A stretch of 64,000 nt of DNA from Paracoccaceae bacterium (GTDB lineage: Bacteria; Pseudomonadota; Alphaproteobacteria; Rhodobacterales; Rhodobacteraceae), in the NCBI GenBank assembly GCA_947504705.1, contig CANNIA010000016.1, forward strand, positions 1 to 64,000, written 5' to 3'. Positions 37,203-46,281 of the stretch are shown here, one piece after another. Each line of letters begins with the position of its first letter. Position 1 is the first letter of the stretch. The position numbers and the translations under genes are program-made. Under the pieces are notes generated by a model, which was not told the origin of the DNA, did no database searches, and saw only the letters and a program-made list of their open reading frames with translations.

Positions 37203-38144
37203 ATGCCCCTGAAGCTGCCGCCACTGAATTCCCTGCGCGCCTTCGAGGCCGCCGCCCGCAGCGGCAGCTATGTTGCCGCGGCCGAGGAATTGGGCGTGTC
37301 CGCAGCCGCGATCAGCCAGCATATCCGGAAGCTGGAAGACTATTTCGGCAAGGAACTGTTCCTGCGGATGAACAATCGGGTGATCCTGACCGATGCCGGT
37401 CACGCGATCTTTGCCGGAACGGCGGGCGCATTGCAGGCAATCTCGGATACTTCGGTCGATCTGATGTCTGACCGGTCGAGGTCCCGTCTGGTGATCAGCG
37501 CAATTGAATCCTTGGCTGAAAAGTGGCTGGTTCCCCAGCTTGGCGACTTTTGCCGCGCCCAGCCGGGGTTCCGCTTCGACCTGAGGGTAGAGCCTGACCC
37601 GGTGGATTTTGCCCGTCATAACATCGACCTTCGGGTTGGTTACGGGGCCAGCGCCTATCCCGACCACCATGTCCAACCTTTGGCGCAAGACGCCGTCCAG
37701 CCGATGTGCAGCCCCGCATATCTGCAAGCAAACCCCGCTATTCGCCACCTTGGGCTTGAGGCGGTGCCCGAAAGTGACCTGTTGCACACCAGCTGGGGCC
37801 CAAGCTTTGGCTCGAACCCGACGTGGCGCAGTTGGTTCAAGAAAGTCGGCCTAAGGATACCCTCAGACAGCGGCGGATTTCAGGTTGGACGGTCCAGCCT
37901 GGTGCTAGACTTGGCGCGCGAAGGTCTTGGCGCAGCACTCGCCCAAAGAATGATGGCAGCGCGGGATCTGGCCCGTGGTCACCTCGTCACGCTCTCGGAT
38001 GTCACATTGCCGTTGGGTCACCCCTATTGCCTGGTCTATCCGCAGGGCAAGGCGGGCAGGCGCGATGTGATGGCACTGGTCGGCTGGCTGACCCGGGCGG
38101 CTGCGCTGGAAACCGATGCCTTGCCCGGTGAAGTAGACCGATAG
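37203..38144 (+). CDS. LysR-family (GcvA-like) transcriptional regulator
   Basis: 313 residues from ATG 37203. N-terminal winged helix-turn-helix (LNSLRAFEAAARSGSYVAAA through AISQHIRKLEDYFG) and a C-terminal effector domain (about 95-300), of the GcvA type. The start at the LNSLRAF segment is conserved in the family; an upstream in-frame start at 37065 adds non-homologous residues. It is divergent from the oxygenase/DddP-like genes and is their most likely regulator, although the minus-strand gene cluster whose last gene ends at 38222 converges on its other side. Confidence 0.9.
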   Translation: MPLKLPPLNSLRAFEAAARSGSYVAAAEELGVSAAAISQHIRKLEDYFGKELFLRMNNRVILTDAGHAIFAGTAGALQAISDTSVDLMSDRSRSRLVISAIESLAEKWLVPQLGDFCRAQPGFRFDLRVEPDPVDFARHNIDLRVGYGASAYPDHHVQPLAQDAVQPMCSPAYLQANPAIRHLGLEAVPESDLLHTSWGPSFGSNPTWRSWFKKVGLRIPSDSGGFQVGRSSLVLDLAREGLGAALAQRMMAARDLARGHLVTLSDVTLPLGHPYCLVYPQGKAGRRDVMALVGWLTRAAALETDALPGEVDR

Positions 38145-38221
38145 AACGCCGAGACACCGCGTTAAGGCAGCAAGAGTCACGGCTTGTCAGTTCAAATCCG
38201 CTGCCGCCCGAATCGGCCCGG

Positions 38222-39121
38222 TCACTTGCCCAGAACACAGGCCAGAAGAACGATCCCGCCGCCTGACCATTGCAGGGCCGTCATCGTCTCGGCTGGCAAA
38301 AGCCAGGACGCGCTGATCGTGGCGACCAAGGCTTCTGACATCATCAGAACCGCAGCCCGTCCGGGAAACAGGATCCGACAGGCCCAGAAGATGACCAGGA
38401 TGCTGGGCAGCAAAAACAGGGTCGAGGCCAAAAGCGACAGCGGCAGCCCGTCGATCACCTGTGCGACCGAAGGGGGCGGATTGGGCAACAAAAGAAGCGC
38501 AAGCGCCACCCCGGCCAGAACCGCAAACAGAAACTGCAGTGCCGAGGTGGTCAGCACATGCGCCCCCGGCCAGCGTTTCATCCCCGCCGCGCCCAAGGCC
38601 CAAAGCATGCCCGAGGCGACCGCCAGCACATCCCCCAACCCAAGGGCCGACGACGGCAGGTCCGACCCACCCGACAACAACAGGAACAGGCCCAACAAGC
38701 CCGCCGCCACCGTCAGCACCCGGCGTAGGTCAAGGTGTTCTTTCAGCCAGATCACCCCGATAATGGTTGACCAGACCGAGGTCAGATAGAACTCCATCGT
38801 CATGCGGATTACCGGGGCCATCACGATCGAGGTGGAATAGAACCCCAGTCCCACACCCGTCGCCGCCCCGATGAACAGCGCCGGACCGGGATCGGCCAGC
38901 ACCACCCGCCGTTTCCAGATCATCAGCGGGACCAAAACCAGAAGCGGGCAGGCGTTAAACAGCGCCACCCCCCAAGCCCCGTCGATCCCCAACCGTGCGA
39001 GTTCTCGCAGGGGCAGCCAGTAAAGCCCCCAGATCGAGGCCCCCAGAAACAGCGCCAGCGTGGCTAGTCTTTGACTGCGTGGATCAGGCAAGGGGGACGC
39101 CGCTCCAATCCTGCGCTGCAT
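38222..39121 (-). CDS. DMT-superfamily (EamA) transporter
   Basis: About 300 residues with ten membrane segments in two EamA halves; the FLGASIWGLYWLPLRELARLG segment opens the first. The start is uncertain. ATG 39121, GTG 39151 and TTG 39091 are all in frame. TTG 39091 has GGAGCGG upstream and would overlap the previous gene's stop by only a few bases. It is the last gene of the thirteen-gene minus-strand cluster and probably exports a pathway product or analogue. Confidence 0.85.
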   Translation of the reverse strand: MQRRIGAASPLPDPRSQRLATLALFLGASIWGLYWLPLRELARLGIDGAWGVALFNACPLLVLVPLMIWKRRVVLADPGPALFIGAATGVGLGFYSTSIVMAPVIRMTMEFYLTSVWSTIIGVIWLKEHLDLRRVLTVAAGLLGLFLLLSGGSDLPSSALGLGDVLAVASGMLWALGAAGMKRWPGAHVLTTSALQFLFAVLAGVALALLLLPNPPPSVAQVIDGLPLSLLASTLFLLPSILVIFWACRILFPGRAAVLMMSEALVATISASWLLPAETMTALQWSGGGIVLLACVLGK

Positions 39122-39884
39122 AGATGTCAGGTCGGGCCCGACAAGCGTCACGATACCAGTCCATCACATTTCCCATGACCTGCCCGCCCGCCAGATACTG
39201 ATCAACGATCCGCTCAAGCTGCGCCTTGCCGAAGGAAGGTTCATGTCCGCCATGAAACACATCGGCATCCAGCTGCCGCAGCCGTTGTAGGGTCAGCCGA
39301 TAGGTTTCGGGGTTGGAATGATAAAGGCTGTCCAGAAGCCCGCCGTCATAAATCGCGTCGCCGGTAAAGACCGTGCGCGCCTTTTGGTCCCACAGCGCAA
39401 TCGAGCCGGGGGAATGGCCCGGCACATGCAGCACCTGAAACGCGCAATCGCCAAGGTCCACGACATCGCCTTCGTCTAGGTGCCCGGTCAGGGGCGCGGG
39501 CGTGATACGATAAGTTTCGGGCGCAAAATCGGGGTGCTGGTCGGGGCTGACCACTTCGATGCGCGGCCAGTCACCGGAATAGACTACGGCTTCAGCATCG
39601 GGTTGGGCAAAGATATGCGCCTCGGCCGGGTGGGCAAGGCGGCAATCAAACTCGTGCAGGCTGCCCATGTGGTCGAAATGGCAATGCGTGCAGATCGCTT
39701 TGATCGGCCGCTCCGTCTGCGCCATTATCCAGGATTTCAGCGAACTCAGCCCCATTCCCGTATCGATCACCAGATCGCAATCGCGGCCCCGAACGTGCCA
39801 GATATTACAGCGCAGGAAACTGGCGACGCCCGTCTCCTGGATCAGCGAGACCCGATCCGAAAGGCGCAAGGTTGTGAAGGGCAT
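39084..39884 (-). CDS. Metallo-beta-lactamase-fold hydrolase
   Basis: 266 residues from ATG 39884 (AAGGG upstream). The metal motif HxHxDH is in CTHCHFDHMGS (about residue 75), with further His residues in HVPGHSPGSI, the Asp in FTGDAIYDGG, and the late GGHEPSF. This is the glyoxalase II/lactonase-like branch; it probably opens an ester, thioester or lactone. It follows the SDR gene after 10 bases in the large catabolic cluster. Confidence 0.88.
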   Translation of the reverse strand: MPFTTLRLSDRVSLIQETGVASFLRCNIWHVRGRDCDLVIDTGMGLSSLKSWIMAQTERPIKAICTHCHFDHMGSLHEFDCRLAHPAEAHIFAQPDAEAVVYSGDWPRIEVVSPDQHPDFAPETYRITPAPLTGHLDEGDVVDLGDCAFQVLHVPGHSPGSIALWDQKARTVFTGDAIYDGGLLDSLYHSNPETYRLTLQRLRQLDADVFHGGHEPSFGKAQLERIVDQYLAGGQVMGNVMDWYRDACRARPDIYAAQDWSGVPLA

Positions 39885-39894
39885 GGTCTTTCCC

Positions 39895-40662
39895 TTACCA
39901 GTCCGCGCCAGCATTGATCTGGACATCGACATTGGTGAAACCTGGTGCTGCGTCCAAGCAGAAGAAATCCACCAGCGCGGCAATCTCGCCCGGCTGCACG
40001 ATGCGGCCCTGCGGGTTCGACCCCGCAAGTGTGGCCCGCGCCGCCTCACGGGTGATCCCTTGCGCCGCGGCGATCCGGTCGAAGGCCTTGCCCATCATCG
40101 GGGTTTCCACCCAGGTCGGGCTGACCGCGATGCAGGAAATCCCATGCGGCGCGCCCTCCACGGCAGTGGCCTTCGACAGCCCGATCAACCCGGCCTTTGA
40201 CGCGCAATAGGCGGCATACCCACGCTCGCCCCTGGTGCCCGCGGTCGAGGCGATGTTGGCGATGCGCCCCCATCCTGCCGCGATCATGCCGCCAAAGACC
40301 GCGCGGGTCATCCGGAAGCTGCCGGTCAGGTTGATCTCGATCTGATCAAGCCAGGCGTCTTCGTCGTGATCGTGCAGAAACGCCTCCTGATAGATCCCGG
40401 CAGCATTGACCAGAATGGTGGGCTCTCCAAGGCTGTCCCTCACGCCTTGGAAAAACCCGTCCACCGACGCCCGGTCAGCCACGTCCAGCGCCGCGACCCT
40501 CACCCCCGGGCCAAGCAGGCGGGCCATTTCAGCCTGAACCCCCGCCTCACCAGCACGGCGCGCCCCGATGGCGACGCGGTGACCGCGCGCAAGCAGCGCC
40601 TCGGCGCAGGCCAGACCGATGCCTGTGGTGCCGCCGGTGATGATCGCAACGCGAGGCTTCAT
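39895..40662 (-). CDS. Short-chain dehydrogenase/reductase
   Basis: 255 residues from ATG 40662. Classical SDR: cofactor motif TGGTTGIG (residues about 9-16), an Asp at the end of strand 3 (ALDVAD), the NAAG motif, and a Ser...Tyr-x-x-x-Lys active site in YAAYCASKAG. It has Arg residues after the second strand (IGARRAGEAG), suggesting NADP(H). Its start lies close to, and an alternative start at 40680 would overlap, the stop of the iron-type alcohol dehydrogenase. Confidence 0.92.
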   Translation of the reverse strand: MKPRVAIITGGTTGIGLACAEALLARGHRVAIGARRAGEAGVQAEMARLLGPGVRVAALDVADRASVDGFFQGVRDSLGEPTILVNAAGIYQEAFLHDHDEDAWLDQIEINLTGSFRMTRAVFGGMIAAGWGRIANIASTAGTRGERGYAAYCASKAGLIGLSKATAVEGAPHGISCIAVSPTWVETPMMGKAFDRIAAAQGITREAARATLAGSNPQGRIVQPGEIAALVDFFCLDAAPGFTNVDVQINAGADW

Positions 40663-40669
40663 CGGCGGA

Positions 40670-41845
40670 TTACCTTGCACGGGTGATTGCGGTGGTGATC
40701 AGGGCCGTTACCCCGGCCAAGCTCAGCGCGCGCGGGTTGGTGCCTGCGGCGGTGTCGGTCATCGCCTTGGCCGCGATGCTGTCGGTGTGGTCAGGGGTGA
40801 CGCCAATCTCAGCCAAAGAGCGCGGTATACCGCAGCGATCCAAAAGCGCGCAAACCGCCTGATAGAAGGTCTGAAAATCACTCCCGGCCAGCCCCATCGC
40901 CTGACACATCGGCCCCACCTGCGCCGCAATCTCCTTTTCGTTGAACCGCAAGACCAGAGGCAATAGAACCGCATTGGTCAGACCGTGGTGCGTATCAAAC
41001 TCGGCGCCAACCATGTGGCTGACGGCGTGAACCAGCCCCAGCCCTTTCAGGAACGCTACCCCCGCAAGGCAGGACCCAACCAGCATCGCCCCCCGCGCCG
41101 GGATGTCGGCGGGATGGTCGATGACTTGCGGCAGGGCGCGATAAATCATCCCTAGGGCCTGCAAGGCGATGCCGTCGCACATCGGATGGAACGAGGGCAC
41201 GCAATAAGCCTCAATCGCATGCACCAGCGCATCGCAGCCGGTCCAGGCGGTCAGGTTGCGGGGCAGGCCGACAGTCAACTCGGGGTCAAGCAGCGCGGCA
41301 AAGGGCTTTTGCAGGGGATGCCAGACACAGCCTTTGATCATCCGCTTGGTGTCGGTGACCATCGCGGTGCTTTCCGTCTCGGCCCCGGTGCCCGAGGTGG
41401 TCGGCACGCAAAGCAGCGGCACGAAATCGGCCTTGGTCAGTTCCTGCGGCACCGGGCAGTTGAAATCGAAATCCCACAGATCACGGTTGGAGTTCAGCAC
41501 AAGACTGATCGCCTTGCCCGCATCCATCCCCGAGCCGCCACCAAGCGCGATAACGCTGTCATGCCCCCCCGCTAGAAAGACCTTTTTGCCCGCAGCTACC
41601 TCGACATCGGTCGGGTTGGGCGAGACATCGGTAAAGCTGCCATGACCCAGGCCCGCGCTTTCCAGATATCCCCGCAGCCTGCCGACGAACGGCAACTGCC
41701 CGGTGGCACGGTCGGTCACGATCAAGGGCTTCTTGCAGCCCCTCGCCGCACAGATCGCGCCAATTTCGGCCAACCGACCGGGGCCATACTTGACCGGCAC
41801 CGGAAAATCCCAGTCGACGGCGTTGAGAAACGGATCTGCGGTCAT
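40670..41845 (-). CDS. Iron-containing (group III) alcohol dehydrogenase
   Basis: 391 residues. The NAD-binding GGGSGMDAGKAI segment, the metal region (TGCDALVHAIEAYCVPSFHPMCDG) and the later GLVHAVSHMVGAEFDTHHG segment with further His ligands are all intact. It oxidises a short alcohol to an aldehyde or the reverse. The start overlaps the upstream desaturase stop by 4 bases. Confidence 0.94.
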   Translation of the reverse strand: MTADPFLNAVDWDFPVPVKYGPGRLAEIGAICAARGCKKPLIVTDRATGQLPFVGRLRGYLESAGLGHGSFTDVSPNPTDVEVAAGKKVFLAGGHDSVIALGGGSGMDAGKAISLVLNSNRDLWDFDFNCPVPQELTKADFVPLLCVPTTSGTGAETESTAMVTDTKRMIKGCVWHPLQKPFAALLDPELTVGLPRNLTAWTGCDALVHAIEAYCVPSFHPMCDGIALQALGMIYRALPQVIDHPADIPARGAMLVGSCLAGVAFLKGLGLVHAVSHMVGAEFDTHHGLTNAVLLPLVLRFNEKEIAAQVGPMCQAMGLAGSDFQTFYQAVCALLDRCGIPRSLAEIGVTPDHTDSIAAKAMTDTAAGTNPRALSLAGVTALITTAITRAR

Positions 41846-42729
41846 TGGTTCATCCAGCCTTTGTGAGTTTTGGGCCAGAATCCTTCGATCCGGACATCGT
41901 TCTGCTCAAGCAGAGGGCGAATGTCGCGGAAGGTCTGGTCATAGCGGTAAAACGGAACGCCCGGCATCATGTGATGGATCAGGTGATGGTTCTGACCCAG
42001 CATCAGCAGGTTCGCTCCCGGGAACAGGGACTCGCGCGTGTCGCGGTAACGCCCGGTCTCGTGGTGGTCGTGGTGCGGCGTCCAGGTGAAGAAGGTCAGC
42101 ATCACCGTCTGACCCAGCCACCAGGGGATGAACCACAGCACCAACACTTCCCAGCCATAGCCCGCCAGGATCAGCCCCAACACCGCCGCCGTCTGCAGTG
42201 CGAAGGTGGCATAGGTGATCTTCACCTGCCCCGCTGGCACGCCATATCGCTGGCAGTCGCGGTAAAGATGCAGGGGGCTGAAGTACTTAAGCAAGGTCAG
42301 CGGCAGGCGCCAGAACAGCCAGCCCAGAAAGCTGCCGCGCGCATAAATGTCGGGGTCCTCATCCGTGTTTGCCTTGGTGTGGTGGACCATGTGCTGCTTG
42401 AGATGCGGAAAATAGAACAGCCACAAGGGAATGCAGGCCGCCGTTCCCATCCACAGATCCAGCCAGCGCAGGGTCTTCCGCTTCAGGCTGATGTTGCCGT
42501 GAATGGCCTCGTGCACGATGGTGTAAAGCGCATAGATAAAGCCGGTGTTGATGACGGCGCCCAGCGTATAGCTGATCCGCCCCGTCATCGCGGCCCAAAG
42601 CGACAGGCCGAAGATCGCGAAAAGCCCAAGGAAAAGCGCCACCGTCGGCCAGGCGAAATCCGGCGTGTTCCGGCGTCCGGCGGCCATTTCTTCTCCGATA
42701 GTTCTTGGCTTTTCCCGCTGACTGTCCAT
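41842..42729 (-). CDS. Membrane fatty-acid-desaturase/hydroxylase family protein
   Basis: 295 residues with three or four membrane segments and the histidine boxes of integral-membrane di-iron enzymes: HEAIH (73-77), HMVHH (113-117), HHDHH (219-223) and HHLIHH (248-253). It is closer in length and box spacing to the beta-carotene hydroxylase/small desaturase branch than to long acyl-lipid desaturases. Its place inside a soluble catabolic operon, overlapping the alcohol dehydrogenase gene, suggests that it hydroxylates or desaturates the pathway substrate, probably one with an alkyl chain. This is inference. Confidence 0.88.
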   Translation of the reverse strand: MDSQREKPRTIGEEMAAGRRNTPDFAWPTVALFLGLFAIFGLSLWAAMTGRISYTLGAVINTGFIYALYTIVHEAIHGNISLKRKTLRWLDLWMGTAACIPLWLFYFPHLKQHMVHHTKANTDEDPDIYARGSFLGWLFWRLPLTLLKYFSPLHLYRDCQRYGVPAGQVKITYATFALQTAAVLGLILAGYGWEVLVLWFIPWWLGQTVMLTFFTWTPHHDHHETGRYRDTRESLFPGANLLMLGQNHHLIHHMMPGVPFYRYDQTFRDIRPLLEQNDVRIEGFWPKTHKGWMNQ

Positions 42730-42745
42730 CGCGCGCCCCTCCGAC

Positions 42746-43759
42746 CTAACCTGGCATCGTCAGAATAATCTTGCCGCTGCCGCCCGTGCTTTCCAGCTTG
42801 CGATGCGCCTCGGCGGCGTCCTGCAGGGCAAAGCGGTCCGAGATCCGCACAAACACCCTGCCCTCGGCCAGCCAGTCCATCGCAGTCCGCAAGATCGCCG
42901 CCTGTCGCCGCAGATGCGCGGTCAGACCCTTCCACATCGGCGTCAGCATCATCACGTTATGGATGGTCAGATTGGCGTTATAGGCGGTGCCATCCTCCAG
43001 ATCGCCGGGCGTGCCCATCAGGGTGACCATATGGCCATAGGGTTGCAAGACCCGAAGACTTTGCAGGAACCCCTCGCCGCCGATGTTGTCGAGCACGGCC
43101 TTGACGCCCTGCCCCGCGCTCCAACCCATAACGGCGGCAACGAAATCCTGATCCTTGTAGGGGATCGTCTTCTCCGCCCCGGCCGCCGCCGAAAGCGCCG
43201 CCTTTTCCGCCGAGCTGACCGTGGTCGCCACCCGTGCCCCCAGCGCCTTGGCGATTTGCGTGGTCATCTGGCCCGTGCCGCCCGCACCGCCATGGATCAG
43301 GACCAGATCGCCCTGGCCGACGCCCGCGCGTTCGACCATCGCCTCCCAGCCGGTGATGAAGACCAGCGCGATGGCTGCGGCATCTTCCAGCGCCACGCTG
43401 TCCGGCACCTTTACCAGACTGTCCACCGGCACCACAGCATGTTCGGCATAGGTCCCCGCAGCACCGCCGACGCCGCCATGGCAAAAGCACACCCGGTCGC
43501 CTATGGCAAACCCACTGACCGCCCGCCCCACCGCCTGCACGATTCCAGCCCCGTCATGGCCCAGAACGCAGCCCTCGGCCTCGCCCACATAGGGTCCAAG
43601 GCTGCGAAAGAAGGTATCCGCCGGGTTCACCCCCGCCGCGACCAGCCGCACCAGCACGCCGGAGCCCTCGGGGTCCCAAGGCAAAGTGACCGGAGCATAG
43701 GCCAACACCTCGGGCCCACCGGCTCCGCGCATCACCATGGCGTTGGTCTTGAAACCCAT
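42746..43759 (-). CDS. Zinc-type alcohol dehydrogenase-like / NADPH:quinone oxidoreductase family protein
   Basis: 337 residues from ATG 43759 (GAGGG 7 bases upstream); an earlier ATG at 43780 overlaps the amidase stop by 4 bases and is also possible. MDR superfamily, quinone oxidoreductase/zeta-crystallin type: GVNPADTFFRSLG, the GHDGAGIVQAVG segment and the cofactor motif GGAGGTG. No structural zinc cysteines are present. It reduces a quinone or an alpha,beta-unsaturated carbonyl with NADPH, which would suit a step after desaturation. Confidence 0.92.
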   Translation of the reverse strand: MGFKTNAMVMRGAGGPEVLAYAPVTLPWDPEGSGVLVRLVAAGVNPADTFFRSLGPYVGEAEGCVLGHDGAGIVQAVGRAVSGFAIGDRVCFCHGGVGGAAGTYAEHAVVPVDSLVKVPDSVALEDAAAIALVFITGWEAMVERAGVGQGDLVLIHGGAGGTGQMTTQIAKALGARVATTVSSAEKAALSAAAGAEKTIPYKDQDFVAAVMGWSAGQGVKAVLDNIGGEGFLQSLRVLQPYGHMVTLMGTPGDLEDGTAYNANLTIHNVMMLTPMWKGLTAHLRRQAAILRTAMDWLAEGRVFVRISDRFALQDAAEAHRKLESTGGSGKIILTMPG

Positions 43760-43776
43760 CGACAATCCCTCTGCCA

Positions 43777-45216
43777 TCATGCGCCAAACCCCGGCAGACC
43801 GGCGCCTGGCAGAAACAGCCCCGGCGCCGCAGCTTCATACTGCAGGGCCGCGCCAATGACCGCCGCATCGCTGAAGGTCGGCCCGATGATCTGGATGCCG
43901 GTCGGCACACCATGCCGGTCCCGCCCCGAGGGCACGGAAACCACCGGGCAATTCGACAGCATGTTGAAAGGATGCGTCAGGACCCAGCCATATTCGGCAT
44001 CGACCACATGGCCGTCGACAGTGAAATCCTTGGCCAGCGGATCATGGTCAGCCCGGACAGCGCCCACCGACAGGGTCGGGCAAATCAGCACATCGAACCG
44101 CTCAAACAGCGCGCCGATGGTCTGGTACATCGCGTGCTGCACCTCCCACGACCGCGCAACCTCGTCGGGGGTAACCCGCGCGGCCATATCGGCAGCGGCT
44201 TTGGCATAGTCGGTCAAAAGGTCCCGATGTTCGGCCGCCAACCACAGCGGCTGGCGACCGAAATGCATCGCGCAGTACCAGCCCATCGAGGCCCGGTCGA
44301 CCTCGGCTCCCCAGCCGATCTGCACTTCCTCCACCTGGCAACCGGTCGCGGCAAACACCTCCAAGGCGCGGGCGGTGTTGGCGCGCACGTCCGCGTCCAC
44401 CGGGATATAGCCCAGATCCATCGACCACCCGACCCGCAGCGGACGGGGAACGGCGGTCAAGGGCAGCGCGACCCGTTCCCGCAAGCTGGAATGATCGCGC
44501 GGATGCGGACCCGAGATCAGGTTCTGCAACAACGCGGTGTCACCAACCGTCCGGGTCAGCACGCCGCAATGGTTATAGGGATCGAAATTTGCAGGCGGCC
44601 CGTCCGGGTTGCGGCCATGCGGTGGCTTGTAGCCGACCACCCCACAGGCGCTTGCCGGTATGCGGATCGAACCGCCGATGTCAGTGCCGGTCGCCACCGG
44701 AGTCATCCCGCCCGCCAGCGCCGCCGCCGATCCCCCAGAGGACCCACCCGGCCCGAAATCAGGGTTGTGGGGGTTGCGCGTCACCCCCCAAAGCCGCGAG
44801 TTGCAGGTGCCCGACAGGCAGAACTCAGGCGTCGTGGTGCGGGCATGCAGGATCGCGCCCGCCGCCTGCATCCGCTCGATCGTCGGGTCCGAGACGGCAT
44901 CGACATGGTCCTGAAACACCAGCGAGCCTTGGGTCGTCCGCTTGCCCGCGATGCGCTGCGCATCCTTGACCGCTATGGGCAGCCCTTCCAGAAGACGGGG
45001 TGAGCCTGAGCGGCTGCTATAGACCGCCTCGGCAGCCCGTGCCTCGGCCCGCGCCGCATCGAAATAGCAATCGGCATAGGCGTTGAGGATCGGGTTCACC
45101 GCCTCGGTTCGGGCCAAAAGCCTATCAAGGTACTCTACCGGCGAAAGCTGGCGCTGGCGAAAGAGGCTCAGCACTTCGGTTGCGGGCAGATAGCACAGGG
45201 TTTCGTCTGCGGTCAT
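43777..45216 (-). CDS. Amidase signature family hydrolase
   Basis: 479 residues. The Ser-cisSer-Lys triad is Lys84 (IAVKDA), Ser159 (GPGGSSGGS) and Ser183 (DIGGSIRIP); spacings of 75 and 24 equal those of the family. It hydrolyses an amide to a carboxylate and ammonia or an amine. The gene has no gatB/gatC partners and does not look like GatA. It sits between the HDAC-like and quinone-oxidoreductase-like genes, so it likely cuts an amide of the transported compound. Confidence 0.94.
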   Translation of the reverse strand: MTADETLCYLPATEVLSLFRQRQLSPVEYLDRLLARTEAVNPILNAYADCYFDAARAEARAAEAVYSSRSGSPRLLEGLPIAVKDAQRIAGKRTTQGSLVFQDHVDAVSDPTIERMQAAGAILHARTTTPEFCLSGTCNSRLWGVTRNPHNPDFGPGGSSGGSAAALAGGMTPVATGTDIGGSIRIPASACGVVGYKPPHGRNPDGPPANFDPYNHCGVLTRTVGDTALLQNLISGPHPRDHSSLRERVALPLTAVPRPLRVGWSMDLGYIPVDADVRANTARALEVFAATGCQVEEVQIGWGAEVDRASMGWYCAMHFGRQPLWLAAEHRDLLTDYAKAAADMAARVTPDEVARSWEVQHAMYQTIGALFERFDVLICPTLSVGAVRADHDPLAKDFTVDGHVVDAEYGWVLTHPFNMLSNCPVVSVPSGRDRHGVPTGIQIIGPTFSDAAVIGAALQYEAAAPGLFLPGAGLPGFGA

Positions 45217-45246
45217 GGCGTCCTACCCCAAATTCCCGATGCTGGT

Positions 45247-46281
45247 TCAGCCTTCCAGATAGCTTGTCAGCACATTGGCCACATTGCGCCCCAAGGCGTC
45301 GATGGCATAGCCGCCTTCCATCACGAAATGGGTTGGCAGGTCCAGCCCAGCGATGACTTGCCCAAGGCGCAGATAATCGGGGGTCTTCAGGCAGAACCCA
45401 CCGACCGGATCGCCGTCAAACGTGTCCACGCCCAAGGAGACGATCAGCATGTCCGGCGCATAAGACCTGATCCGCGCCGCAGCCGTCTCCATCGCTTCCA
45501 TATAGGTGCCAATCCGCGTGCCGGGAGGCATCGGCAGGTTCAGGTTCAAGCCTTCACCCTTGCCGCTGCCGGTCTCATCGGCAAAGCCCAGAAGGAACGG
45601 GTATTCCTCTTCCGGCCGACCATGCAGCGAGATGAACAGCACGTCACCCCGGTCATAAAAGATACGTTGGGTGCCGTTGCCGTGGTGGTAATCGATGTCC
45701 AGAATGGCCACCCGCGCGGCCCCCCGGTCGCGATAGAACTGCGCGGCGATGGCGGCATTGTTCAGATAGCAATACCCCCCCGCCAGATCGCCCGAGGCAT
45801 GGTGCCCCGGCGGCCGGCACAGCGAGAACACCGACGAGGCCCCCGCCTGCATCAGCCCCGCCCCGGTCAGCGCCACATCAACCGCCGACCGGATCGCCTG
45901 CCAGCTGCCTGCAACGAGGGGTGCGAAGATGTCGAAGGTATAGGCCGACAGCATGGCGTTGACCGAATTCATGTTCGGCTTTTGCGCCATGCCGCGCATC
46001 CCGAACGTGCGGGCAAAGGCGGCACTTCCGGGGCCCTTTTCTTTCAGCCACATCGGATAGGCGGTTTCCAGAAAGCGCAGGAAATCCGGGTCGTGAATCC
46101 GCGCCGCTGCCTCCAGCCCATGCGGAGTGGGGGCCTGCACATCGGCAAGGCCTGCCTCCGCCAGCGCCTGCAGGATCACCTCCATCCGCTCAGGGCATTC
46201 GGCCATCGGCACGAAACTCTCGCCCCGCATCTCGGGCGCGCCCGCATGGCCCTTGTGGGCGTCGGAATAGATGATCTTCAT
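45247..46281 (-). CDS. HDAC-superfamily acetylpolyamine/acylamide deacetylase
   Basis: 344 residues, an AphA-like member of the histone deacetylase superfamily. RPPGHHA carries His160-His161, and LDIDYHHGNGTQ carries the zinc ligands Asp197 and His199; GVDTFDGDP supplies the third. The N-terminal DAHKGHAGAPEM loop is typical of bacterial acetylpolyamine amidohydrolases. It removes an acyl group from an amine. Its start overlaps the permease stop by 4 bases, so it is translated with a betaine-type transporter, which hints that the imported compound carries an N-acyl group. Confidence 0.92.
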   Translation of the reverse strand: MKIIYSDAHKGHAGAPEMRGESFVPMAECPERMEVILQALAEAGLADVQAPTPHGLEAAARIHDPDFLRFLETAYPMWLKEKGPGSAAFARTFGMRGMAQKPNMNSVNAMLSAYTFDIFAPLVAGSWQAIRSAVDVALTGAGLMQAGASSVFSLCRPPGHHASGDLAGGYCYLNNAAIAAQFYRDRGAARVAILDIDYHHGNGTQRIFYDRGDVLFISLHGRPEEEYPFLLGFADETGSGKGEGLNLNLPMPPGTRIGTYMEAMETAAARIRSYAPDMLIVSLGVDTFDGDPVGGFCLKTPDYLRLGQVIAGLDLPTHFVMEGGYAIDALGRNVANVLTSYLEG

